A stretch of 64,000 nucleotides of DNA. Source: Armatimonadota bacterium (GTDB lineage Bacteria; Armatimonadota; Fimbriimonadia; Fimbriimonadales; Fimbriimonadaceae). A program made the position numbers and the translations under genes. Positions 1-7,345 of this stretch are shown here, piece after piece; the first letter of the stretch is position 1, and every line of letters starts with the position of its first letter. The notes beneath the pieces were generated by a model. It was not told the origin of the DNA. It worked only from the letters and a program-made list of their open reading frames with translations, and searched no databases. Location: assembly GCA_020161505.1 (NCBI GenBank), contig JAIUNY010000012.1:1-64000 (forward strand), written 5' to 3'.

Positions 1-887
1 AAGCTCTGAAACCCGCCGAGCGGCCCCGCATCCACACAGGACTCGGAGTCAGCGAGAATCACCTCCAACACAAGCTCAAGCTCTCTCGCGAAGAGGCGAT
101 TGAGAAAGGCGTCGCCGCCGTCAAGCTCGCCCGGCAATACACCGACGATGTCGAGTACTTCATGGAAGACTCCGGCCGCGCGGATCGCGACTACGTCTAC
201 AAGGTCGTCGAATCGGTGATCAAGGCCGGGGCCACCGTGATCAACGTCCCCGACACCACGGGCTACGCGACCCCCGATGAGTACCGCGACCTCTTCGCCG
301 GGATCATCAACAACGTGCCGAACAGCGACAAGGCGATCTTCAGCTGCCACTGTCACAACGACCTCGGCATGGCCACCGCCAACACCCTCGGAGGAGTCCT
401 CGGCGGCGCACGGCAGGTCGAAGTCACGATCAACGGCATCGGAGAGCGAGCCGGCAACACCTCGCTGGAAGAAGTCGTGATGGCCCTGCACATCCGCAAA
501 GACAAGTTCGGACTCGAAACCAGTGTGCACACCCAAAAGCTCCTGGGGGTCTCGCGGATGGTCAGCGAACTCACCGGGATGCTCGTGCAGCGGAACAAGG
601 CGGTCGTCGGGGCCAATGCCTACGCGCACAGCTCGGGAATCCACCAAGACGGCGTCCTCAAAGAGCGATCCACCTACGAAATCATCGACCCGCACCTCGT
701 CGGCGCGGAGAAGAGCGAGATCATCCTCACCGCGCGATCGGGGCGTCATGGCCTGAAGCACCGGCTCAGTGAGCTCGGTTTCAACTTCCCCGAAGAGCGG
801 TTTGAGGTGCTTTACGCCAAATTCCTGGAGATGGCCGACCACAAGGGCGAAATCACCGATGATGATCTCTACGTGCTGGTGAAATAG
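1..887 (+). CDS. leuA: 2-isopropylmalate synthase, 3' part (short form)
   Basis: Leucine pathway enzyme that condenses acetyl-CoA with 2-oxoisovalerate. The gene enters from the left edge; the reading frame is open from base 3, so the true start lies outside the window. Visible signatures are the metal-binding HCHNDLGMA, then INGIGERAGNTSLEEVVMAL, and AHSSGIHQDG in the second half of the catalytic region. The protein stops at DDDLYVLVK, just after the linker region. The roughly 120-residue C-terminal leucine-binding regulatory domain of long LeuA proteins is therefore missing. The stop is clean and nothing resembling the lost domain follows, because tgt begins 34 bases later. Identification as LeuA rather than homocitrate or citramalate synthase is likely but not proven. 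Confidence 0.88.
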   Translation, partial: ALKPAERPRIHTGLGVSENHLQHKLKLSREEAIEKGVAAVKLARQYTDDVEYFMEDSGRADRDYVYKVVESVIKAGATVINVPDTTGYATPDEYRDLFAGIINNVPNSDKAIFSCHCHNDLGMATANTLGGVLGGARQVEVTINGIGERAGNTSLEEVVMALHIRKDKFGLETSVHTQKLLGVSRMVSELTGMLVQRNKAVVGANAYAHSSGIHQDGVLKERSTYEIIDPHLVGAEKSEIILTARSGRHGLKHRLSELGFNFPEERFEVLYAKFLEMADHKGEITDDDLYVLVK

Positions 888-921
888 GCCACTCCGCTCG
901 TGCCGGGCTTCGCGCCTCATA

Positions 922-2031
922 ATGATTCCCGCGATGCCTCTGACCTATGAACTTCTCGCCGTTTGCCCCCACACCGGGGCCAGGCGCGGTCGAATCACGA
1001 CTCCGCGCGGAACGGTCGAGACTCCCGCGTTCATGCCCGTCGGCACGCAGGGCAGCGTCAAAACCCTGGGAGCAGAGGATCTTGAGGCGTTCGGCTTCGA
1101 GCTGATCCTCAGCAACACCTATCACCTTTCCTTGCGCCCCGGCGAAGATCTCGTCGAACGATTCGGCGGCCTCCACGACTTCATGGGATGGAAGGGGCTG
1201 ATCCTCACGGATTCCGGGGGATATCAGGTGATGTCGCTCAGCCACATGCGAAAAATCGACGATGAGGGCGTGAGGTTTCGCAGCCACCTCGATGGTTCCG
1301 AGATGTTCTTGACCCCCGAGCAGTCGATCACCATCCAAGGCAAGCTCGGGGTGGACATCAGCATGTGCCTCGACGAGTGTCCGCCGTACCCTTGCACCAA
1401 AGATGAAGCGGCCGCTGCCATGCAGCGCACTCACCGATGGGCTCCGCGCAACCTATCGGCAAAACGGGAGGGGCAAAACGTGTTTGGGATCGTGCAAGGC
1501 GGCGTTCACGAAGATCTGCGGCGCGAGTCAGCCGAATTCATCTCCTCGCAGCCTTTCGAGGGAGTGGCGATCGGGGGCGTCAGCGTCGGCGAACCCACGG
1601 AGATGCAGTATCCCGTGGTAAAAATGACGGCACCGCTCCTGCCCAAAGATAAGCCGCGCTACCTGATGGGTGTCGGACATCCCCAAGATATTCTCCACGC
1701 GGTTTCATGCGGAGTTGATCTGTTCGACTGCGTTTTGCCGACCCGCATGGCACGCCACCATGCGCTCTACACCTTGCAAGGTCGGGTCAATGCCCAGAAC
1801 CTCAAGTGGGCGGAGCACAAGGGCTGGTTCGACGACGACTCTCACTTCCCCGCTTGCTCGCGCTATTCGGCGGCCTATGTGCGGCATCTTTTCAAAGCCA
1901 GTGAGCCGCTGGGAGCACGCCTCGCGACCCTCCACAACGTCGCGTTCTACGCCCGGATGATGCAGGAAATTCGGGAGGCCATCACCTCTGGTACTTGGCC
2001 CGACCTGATGGAGAGATACGCTAAGGCCTAA
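922..2031 (+). CDS. tgt: tRNA-guanine (queuine) transglycosylase
   Basis: Exchanges guanine-34 for a queuine precursor in tRNAs with GUN anticodons. The 369-residue length suits the family. Motifs are TDSGGYQVMSL (acid-base Asp near residue 97), the substrate loop around GVSVGEP, and FDCVLPTR with the nucleophile Asp near residue 269. An alternative start at 934 gives MPLTYELL, closer to typical Tgt N-termini. One feature is odd. The usual zinc motif C-x-C-x2-C just before YSxAYxxHL is reduced to a single Cys (about residue 312). The first two positions read Ser and Phe, while the fourth ligand, His in LHNVAFY, remains. The catalytic residues look intact, so the gene is probably functional. 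Confidence 0.93.
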   Translation: MIPAMPLTYELLAVCPHTGARRGRITTPRGTVETPAFMPVGTQGSVKTLGAEDLEAFGFELILSNTYHLSLRPGEDLVERFGGLHDFMGWKGLILTDSGGYQVMSLSHMRKIDDEGVRFRSHLDGSEMFLTPEQSITIQGKLGVDISMCLDECPPYPCTKDEAAAAMQRTHRWAPRNLSAKREGQNVFGIVQGGVHEDLRRESAEFISSQPFEGVAIGGVSVGEPTEMQYPVVKMTAPLLPKDKPRYLMGVGHPQDILHAVSCGVDLFDCVLPTRMARHHALYTLQGRVNAQNLKWAEHKGWFDDDSHFPACSRYSAAYVRHLFKASEPLGARLATLHNVAFYARMMQEIREAITSGTWPDLMERYAKA

Positions 2032-2062
2032 CCATTTGGTGAGGAGCAAGCCCACCACTCGG

Positions 2063-2552
2063 TCAACGACCTACTATTTCCCAGCCCTGGACGCCAGGCA
2101 AGTCCGCCTCATACCGAGCATAGGTTCCCTCGATCGTTTCGACCAGCAGAGCCGGATCGAAATCCTTGTTCGTCCGTGACGCGTTATGGGCCAGGTTGAC
2201 CTCAAGCGCAGGAAGAACGAGGATCTTCCGAACCTCCACCTCCGCGAGCTCACCGGCAAACGAATCGAGCAAATTCTCCCACCGAGGCAGGTTCCGACAG
2301 TGGTCGATCCAAACATCGAACCCTGCGCTCAGATAAACCAACGCGAGCCGAAACGCGCCTTCCTCCGCCAAAGTGAATTGACGCTCCGTCTCATCCGTCC
2401 ACGGCACAGAATCCGCAAGGCCAGACCGCACCCACAGACGCAGGTCATCTATCGGAATCACCACCCCGTGCGCCGAAGTCAAGACTTCCTCGGCGCAACG
2501 AGTGGTTTTCCCGGCCCCCCGGGGGGCCGGTCATGATCGTCAGGGTCGGCAC
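2063..2552 (-). pseudogene. P-loop kinase/AAA-type ATPase with an apparent frameshift
   Basis: On the minus strand a GTG at 2552, 3 bases after the M42 peptidase stop, begins VPTLTIMTGPPG. The continuation AGKTTRCAEEVL lies in another frame, so the Walker A motif GPPGAGKTT is split by one extra base. The shift falls in the perfect palindrome CCGGCCCCCCGGGGGGCCGG at 2511-2530, where one of the C6/G6 runs is one base too long. Repaired, the product would be about 163 residues and resembles small AAA_33 or zeta-toxin-like kinases. Downstream, IPIDDLRLWV is consistent with a substrate Asp. As read, only the part from a TTG at 2482 (139 residues, no P-loop) could be made. A sequencing error in the homopolymer is possible. 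Confidence 0.6.
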
Positions 2553-2555
2553 GCT

Positions 2556-3623
2556 TCAGCGACCAGGAATCGCGTAGGTGTAGTCCCCGTTGTGGGCATC
2601 TTCGATGTACCGAGCCAGCACATCAATGCTCGCCTGCACATCATCCTTGTGCACCGTTTCGTTGACGGTATGCACATACCGCGTCGGGATCGAAAGAGTG
2701 AAGCTCGGCACGCCGCCGTTGAGCCGCTGCACTCCGCCAGCATCCGTACCGCCTGCGGGAAGTAGCTCAACCTGATACTTGATCCCATTCTTCTCTGCCA
2801 GATCTCGGAAGTGCGAAACCACCTTGGGATGGCAGATCAGCGAGCTGTCCATGAACTTGATCGCCGTACCGTCTCCCAACTTGGTCACCGAGAACTCAGC
2901 GGGAATCCCCGGGAAGTCGTTGGCCAACGTGATGTCGATCGCCACGCAGATATCTGGCTTCAAACCCGATCCCGCCGCCGTGGCGCCGCGCAAGCCGATT
3001 TCTTCCTGAACCGTCGCCACACCCAGAATTTCGACGCTGTGGCTCTTCGCCGCTTTCATCGCCTCAATCATCACGAAGACGGCAACGCGGTCGTCCATGG
3101 CTTTGCACGTGAAGAGATCGCCCATTTGCTGGAATCCCCGGTCCATCGTCACTTGGTCGCCAATCTTGACGAGCTTCTTGGCTTCTTCCCCACTGAGACC
3201 GGCATCGATGAAGTAGTCCTCATGCTTGGGAGCTTTCGCCGCTTCCGCCGCATCAAGCATGTGCTTGGGCTTCGTGCCCAGCATCATCAGGCCATGACGC
3301 GGCCCTTCCGAGGTGTGCACAATCACGCGCTGAGCCGCCATCATCCGTGGATCCCAGCCTCCGACCGGGTGGATGCGGAGGAAGCCCTTGTCATCCACGT
3401 ACTTCACGACAAAACCAATCTCGTCCATGTGAGCGGCAAGCATCAGCTTCTTCGGGTTGGAGGTGCCATCGGTGGGAGCCTTCCGGCAGATCACGTTGCC
3501 GAGATAGTCGGTCGAGATCTCGCAGATATCCTTAAGCTCGCGGTAGACAATCGCCCGAATCGCGTCTTCCTGTCCCGGAACGCCGTGGGCTTCAGTGAGT
3601 TCTTTCAGCAGCGAAATGTTCAC
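2556..3623 (-). CDS. M42 family metallopeptidase (glutamyl aminopeptidase/endoglucanase-like)
   Basis: Dinuclear-metal aminopeptidase of the M42 family that trims peptides in the cytoplasm, usually as a large tetrahedral complex. The 355 residues are full length. Metal and catalytic motifs are AAHMDEIG (His and Asp ligands, about residues 63-70), the bridging Asp in AMDDRVA, the catalytic Glu pair in VQEEIGLRG, and the C-terminal His in TRYVHTVNE. The start ATG at 3623 gives MNISLLKELTEAHGVPG, typical for the family. The frameshifted P-loop gene follows 3 bases downstream, suggesting joint transcription. Members have often been annotated as cellulases, but peptidase activity is the usual one. 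Confidence 0.9.
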   Translation of the reverse strand: MNISLLKELTEAHGVPGQEDAIRAIVYRELKDICEISTDYLGNVICRKAPTDGTSNPKKLMLAAHMDEIGFVVKYVDDKGFLRIHPVGGWDPRMMAAQRVIVHTSEGPRHGLMMLGTKPKHMLDAAEAAKAPKHEDYFIDAGLSGEEAKKLVKIGDQVTMDRGFQQMGDLFTCKAMDDRVAVFVMIEAMKAAKSHSVEILGVATVQEEIGLRGATAAGSGLKPDICVAIDITLANDFPGIPAEFSVTKLGDGTAIKFMDSSLICHPKVVSHFRDLAEKNGIKYQVELLPAGGTDAGGVQRLNGGVPSFTLSIPTRYVHTVNETVHKDDVQASIDVLARYIEDAHNGDYTYAIPGR

Positions 3624-3752
3624 GCTTCCCTTTTACCCCTGTCGTCATCTCCCGCTTGCCACACCACAGCAATCTCGGGACTCTGAGAGGAAAATCCTGT
3701 GGCCCTGCCGCAATCGCCTCATTGGATCCCGGGCGAGCACGGCCCGCCGTCC

Positions 3753-4424
3753 TTACTCCACCTGGACGTACAGCACCACGACCGGCAGATCAGCCGCGTC
3801 CATCTCGAACGGCTCGTGCAGATGCCGAATCGTGCGATCGAAAGTCGCCGATTCACCCTCGCGGAGCACAAAGACCTCCTCCCCGATCTCGAATCGCAGA
3901 TTCCCCTTGAGCACGTAAACCAGAGCCTCTCCCGACTGCTGACTCGAATAGCCGCTCGTGCCGTAAACCTCAAAGATTCCTGATCGCAAGCGCCCAGCGG
4001 GCATGTCGCAGTCCAAACGCGAAAAGAACTGCTGGGCCAGATTCAGCCGCCCTTGCCGCCGACGCTCCTCGGGATCCTGCATCTCGTCGTTCGTCGAGAT
4101 GATGCTCGTCTCTTCAGGATTCGTGATCTGGGCGCGATGCCACTTCATCCCGTCTCGAACATTCTTCGCATAGTGCGCGCCGATCTCACGTCGAGGCAGA
4201 TCTTCGGGGGAGATATTCAGAACGCCATACACCTTGCAAATCTGCTCGCGGCTGGAATTCCGCACGGGGAGACCAGCCTCCAACCGGAGGATCGTGTTCT
4301 TGTCCACGTTCGCAGCCAAAGCCACTTCTCGCAATGAGAGACCCGTCCGGCGACGAAGATCGCTCATATACCGACCGTACGCCACCAAGGGCTCGTTCAC
4401 GCGCGTCGAATCCTTCTTTGTCAT
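3753..4424 (-). CDS. XRE-family transcriptional regulator with C-terminal cupin
   Basis: Two-domain regulator of 223 residues. Residues about 15-75 form a lambda-repressor-type helix-turn-helix (YMSDLRRRTGLSLREVALAA, then VDKNTILRLEAG). Residues about 150-222 form a cupin barrel with GEALVYVLKGNLRFEIGEE and a final YVQVE strand. Such proteins sense a small ligand or metal in the cupin and control nearby metabolic genes. A spacer of about 130 bases with no gene separates it from the peptidase downstream, and it diverges from the PEP-CTERM operon at 4763. The 338-base divergent region holds several TTTGTGGAG- or CTCCACAA-like words that could be its sites. The ligand is unknown. Confidence 0.8.
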   Translation of the reverse strand: MTKKDSTRVNEPLVAYGRYMSDLRRRTGLSLREVALAANVDKNTILRLEAGLPVRNSSREQICKVYGVLNISPEDLPRREIGAHYAKNVRDGMKWHRAQITNPEETSIISTNDEMQDPEERRRQGRLNLAQQFFSRLDCDMPAGRLRSGIFEVYGTSGYSSQQSGEALVYVLKGNLRFEIGEEVFVLREGESATFDRTIRHLHEPFEMDAADLPVVVLYVQVE

Positions 4425-4762
4425 CGCTCAATCCACAAAGGAGTTGCCGAGAGTATTCCGCAATATCTGGCTTCAACAAGAACCGATTTGTACTCCACAA
4501 GGGATAGCCCCCGCAGTACTGCTGCTGATGAAAGAAAGTTTTTGTGAAGAGTTCAGACGCTCGGCCACATACGGTTGAACTCCTCAAAAGAATCTGAAAT
4601 CACCCTCTTTGTGGAGGGGAATCACGATTTGTATACTCCAGTCTCTTGCTGTGTCATCCCGCCGATACACCGCATTTCGTGGATAGAGAATTGTTCGGGG
4701 ATCAACGTCTTCCCTCAGACTCCATCTGAGCCAGCGCCCGCACAAGACTCCTTGGAGAACAG
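4425..4762. promoter_or_regulatory. Divergent intergenic region between XRE-cupin regulator and PEP-CTERM operon
   Basis: This 338-base stretch carries no convincing gene and must hold promoters for both directions. Related words recur: ATCCACAAAGGAG near 4431, TTGTACTCCACAA (an imperfect palindrome) at 4488-4500, CTTTGTGGAGG near 4607, and TTTGTATACTCC near 4628. These are candidate regulator sites. A small hairpin, CTCAGA-ctcca-TCTGAG, lies at 4714-4730 in the leader of the PEP-CTERM gene. No clean -35/-10 pair could be assigned. Confidence 0.35.
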
Positions 4763-5455
4763 ATGAAAAATCGCTTGTACCTCGTTCCTCTTTTGATGGT
4801 GGCTGCCGCCGCTTCCCAAGCCCAAATTGTCAACCATAGTTTTGAAGCCGACATTGTAGGCTTCAACGGGATCAACACCACTGCGCCGACCGGTTGGAGC
4901 TACGGAAGAACCCTTGGCTCCGGAAGCTGGGACATTCGAGGGAATGATCCATTCTCGGGATGGCTGCCCTTCTATAACGTCCCTGCCCCCGACGGAAATC
5001 AAATCGCCTACTTCAACGAGGGACCGCTTGCCCAACAAACCGGCTATGTCTTGAAGGAGGGCGTCTCGACACTCAAGGCCTTCATCGGCAATCGAGGTGA
5101 TGGCTCGGGGTTTGCCGGGTCTGGGTTTATTTCTGGCATGTTCACCATGGAGATGTGGGCCGGAGGCAGTGTCATCAATGGCAACGTTGTGGGGGGCTCT
5201 TTGCTCAGCTTCCAAACCATTGATAGCCTCACCTTTGCCCCCGTTGGAGGTTTCCAAGAAGCCAGTATCGACTTCAATGCCCTCGCCGGCGATAGCCGAT
5301 TGGGTCAGACCATTTCGGTGCGATTTAGCTACTTCTCGGGTCACCAATTCAACATCGACAATGTTCGATTCACGGAGGCCGTTCCGGAGCCCGCAACCAT
5401 GACTCTGCTCGGCCTGGGGGCTCTGGCACTCCGTCGACGAAAGCGAACCGCCTGA
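4763..5455 (+). CDS. PEP-CTERM sorting domain protein
   Basis: Exported protein of 230 residues. An N-terminal signal peptide (MKNRLYLVPLLMVAAAASQA) is followed by QIVNHSFEAD and a beta-rich body with many Gly, Ser and aromatic residues. The C-terminus is a textbook exosortase sorting signal: VPEPATMTLLGLGALA, then the basic cluster LRRRKRTA. Such proteins are cut and anchored by an exosortase, often as matrix or exopolysaccharide-linked proteins. The N-terminal NHSFE pattern resembles DUF642- or carbohydrate-binding-like beta domains, but the specific function is unknown. Its stop overlaps the start of the prepilin gene (TGATG), so the two are translationally coupled. Confidence 0.85.
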   Translation: MKNRLYLVPLLMVAAAASQAQIVNHSFEADIVGFNGINTTAPTGWSYGRTLGSGSWDIRGNDPFSGWLPFYNVPAPDGNQIAYFNEGPLAQQTGYVLKEGVSTLKAFIGNRGDGSGFAGSGFISGMFTMEMWAGGSVINGNVVGGSLLSFQTIDSLTFAPVGGFQEASIDFNALAGDSRLGQTISVRFSYFSGHQFNIDNVRFTEAVPEPATMTLLGLGALALRRRKRTA

Positions 5456-6327
5456 TGAACACCAAGTTCCCCAGAAAACCGCTCGGATTCACCCTGATCG
5501 AACTGCTCGTCGTGATCGCCATCATCGCGATTCTGGCGGCAATCCTCTTCCCCGTCTTCGCACGGGCCAAAGATGCAGCAAAAAAGGTGCAATCCATCTC
5601 GAACGCAAAGCAATCAGGAATGTCCCTGATTCTCTACACTGCCGATTGGGATGACCGGTTCTCTGGGGGTCAAACCCCCAACTTTGCAACGGGGGGCTAC
5701 TACGATATCATCCCCTCCGCCGTCCCCGCAGACGGACTCGCCGCCCTCGGCTACAAGCCCGAAGAGGAGAGCCTCGCCTGGGCCAACGCCACTCAGCCCT
5801 ACCGAAAATCATACGATGTCCTCGGATTTTCTGGTGTGCCAGAGGTTGTTCCTTCCGGCGCCGGGGTGGATGTTTCCCGTCTTCCCTCCACCACTCTTAC
5901 TTTCAATGGGGCTCTTCAGCACTATTCTCAAACTGGAATCGCAGCCGTTTCGAACTATGTGCTCATGTGGCCAGGAGCCGGAGCCGTGCGCTACCGAGGA
6001 GTCTCCTACACCAACCCCTACATGTTCTGCGGAAACACCATTTGCTCCTATCCGAACGGGCACTTGGTGATTGTCGTCTTTCGAGAAAACCAAAACAATC
6101 TGGAGCCAGGTCGATCCCAATGGTCGCATGGAAACGGCATGACCGTCGTGATGGCCGATAGCTCGGCGAAGTACCGGCTCTGGGGTGGCGAAGGTCATCG
6201 ACCAGAGCGGGAACTCACTGAGCCTTACGTCAACTACCGCGCCAACGGCCGCCCGTGGGGCACCTTCTACTCGCTCCAAAATGGCTTCCTGCGGCCCCGA
6301 TTCTGGATGCCGGATCGCGAGCAATGA
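5455..6327 (+). CDS. Prepilin-type N-terminal methylation domain protein (cassette pilin)
   Basis: A 290-residue type IV pilin or pseudopilin homologue. A short basic leader, MNTKFPRKPLG, precedes the cleavage site and hydrophobic helix [18 protein letters not shown], then ILFPVFARAKDAAKK. The C-terminal part shares landmarks with the pilins at 51.9-63.7 kb. These include a fold core reading LTFNGALQHYSQTGIAAVS, a Cys pair in the middle (MFCGNTICSYP), VVMADSSAKYRLWG, and a PDRE-containing end. It is the most divergent of the group. It lies between a PEP-CTERM gene (TGATG overlap) and a small lipoprotein gene (ATGA overlap), which suggests that the three products act together outside the membrane. 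Confidence 0.9.
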   Translation: MNTKFPRKPLGFTLIELLVVIAIIAILAAILFPVFARAKDAAKKVQSISNAKQSGMSLILYTADWDDRFSGGQTPNFATGGYYDIIPSAVPADGLAALGYKPEEESLAWANATQPYRKSYDVLGFSGVPEVVPSGAGVDVSRLPSTTLTFNGALQHYSQTGIAAVSNYVLMWPGAGAVRYRGVSYTNPYMFCGNTICSYPNGHLVIVVFRENQNNLEPGRSQWSHGNGMTVVMADSSAKYRLWGGEGHRPERELTEPYVNYRANGRPWGTFYSLQNGFLRPRFWMPDREQ

Positions 6328-6506
6328 GAGCCATCTGCTTCATCGGCTTGCTGATTGGTCTCGCGGGATGCAACGACCCCGTTGAGCAGGCGACGGTCAC
6401 GCCCGCTGGAGAATCCGCACCCGCGCCGTCCGGTCAAGAACTCGCCCCGGGAGTGCCCGTCGAGGCCCAATCCGGCGACACCAGCCAGATTCCCCGCAAG
6501 AAGTAG
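6324..6506 (+). CDS. Small cassette lipoprotein
   Basis: A 60-residue predicted lipoprotein. MRAICFIGLLIGLAGC is a signal peptide with lipobox LAGC. The rest is a low-complexity tail rich in Pro, Ala, Ser and Glu, ending SQIPRKK. The ATG at 6324 overlaps the pilin stop (ATGA), which fixes this start over an upstream in-frame Met at 6255 that would run inside the pilin gene. It matches the pattern of a tiny lipoprotein directly after a cassette pilin seen six more times in the window. The function is unknown; a role anchoring or assisting the pilin is inferred. Confidence 0.78.
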   Translation: MRAICFIGLLIGLAGCNDPVEQATVTPAGESAPAPSGQELAPGVPVEAQSGDTSQIPRKK

Positions 6507-6571
6507 CCGGAGAATCCGAGCAACGAGGGACTAACCTGCCGAGTCCGGCGCGCCCTGCCACAATCTAACCC

Positions 6572-7345
6572 ATGAACGGGCGACTGAGCCAGGTGATCAC
6601 CGCGATTTGCGGGGTGCTGGTGTTGCTGCAGATCGTTCGGTGGGGAGCTTTGCAGCTTCCCATCCAAGGGCCGCTGCTCGTGCTCCTCGGCGCAGGGCTC
6701 CTTGTGGCCTTTACTCCCGACGCTTGGCCCTTCAAGAACAAGAGCCTGTTTGTCCTGAGCTATGGGGCCACCTTTTTCCTCCTCTGGGCTGCCGGACACC
6801 CGGGCATCGGCACCCAAATTGGCGGCACCTGGACAGTGACCCTAGCGGGATGCGCCGCCATGGCGGGTCTGATTGTGTGGAACGCCAAGGGACAAAAAGG
6901 ATGGATCTGGCTGCTGGCTATTTTCATCACCGTGGCCTTCGGTCTCTTCATCGCGGTGATGAGCGGCCCCACTGGAGGACCAGACTGGATGCGGCTCTGG
7001 GTTCATCGAACCTTCAATATTCCCGAGGAAGATTGGCGGTATGCCAACCAAATCGTCTGGTGGATTCGCAAAACGCTCCACTTCACCGGCTACGGAATCG
7101 CCGCCCTCTGCGCGGCAGTGGCGGCTCGAAAGGCCGGAGCCAAGCTCAACACGGCACTGATCGTGGGCGTGGCGTGGCCGATTCCGATCGCCTTCTTCGA
7201 TGAGTGGCAGCAAACCTACGCAACGAATCGGTCGGGTCAGTTGCGCGACGTGCTCATCGACATCGCCGGAATGGTCTGCTTCCTCGCGGTCTACCGGACT
7301 TTCGTGGTTGCTCGCGAACGCCGAGAAGCCAAAATGGCTCTGTGA
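6572..7345 (+). CDS. VanZ-like family membrane protein
   Basis: A 257-residue integral membrane protein with about six hydrophobic segments. The C-terminal half has the VanZ signature: RKTLHFTGYGIAAL, then FFDEWQQTYATNRSGQLRDV and LIDIAG. In the family, conserved His, Glu and Asp-rich positions of this block line up across helices; the biochemical role is not settled, though some members affect teicoplanin resistance. The N-terminal half adds extra transmembrane segments. It is joined to the next gene by a GTGA overlap. Confidence 0.8.
   Translation: MNGRLSQVITAICGVLVLLQIVRWGALQLPIQGPLLVLLGAGLLVAFTPDAWPFKNKSLFVLSYGATFFLLWAAGHPGIGTQIGGTWTVTLAGCAAMAGLIVWNAKGQKGWIWLLAIFITVAFGLFIAVMSGPTGGPDWMRLWVHRTFNIPEEDWRYANQIVWWIRKTLHFTGYGIAALCAAVAARKAGAKLNTALIVGVAWPIPIAFFDEWQQTYATNRSGQLRDVLIDIAGMVCFLAVYRTFVVARERREAKMAL

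Noticed and set aside
4575-4766. Short plus-strand frame before the PEP-CTERM gene
   Set aside because: It lacks a ribosome-binding site and coding bias and lies in the promoter region.
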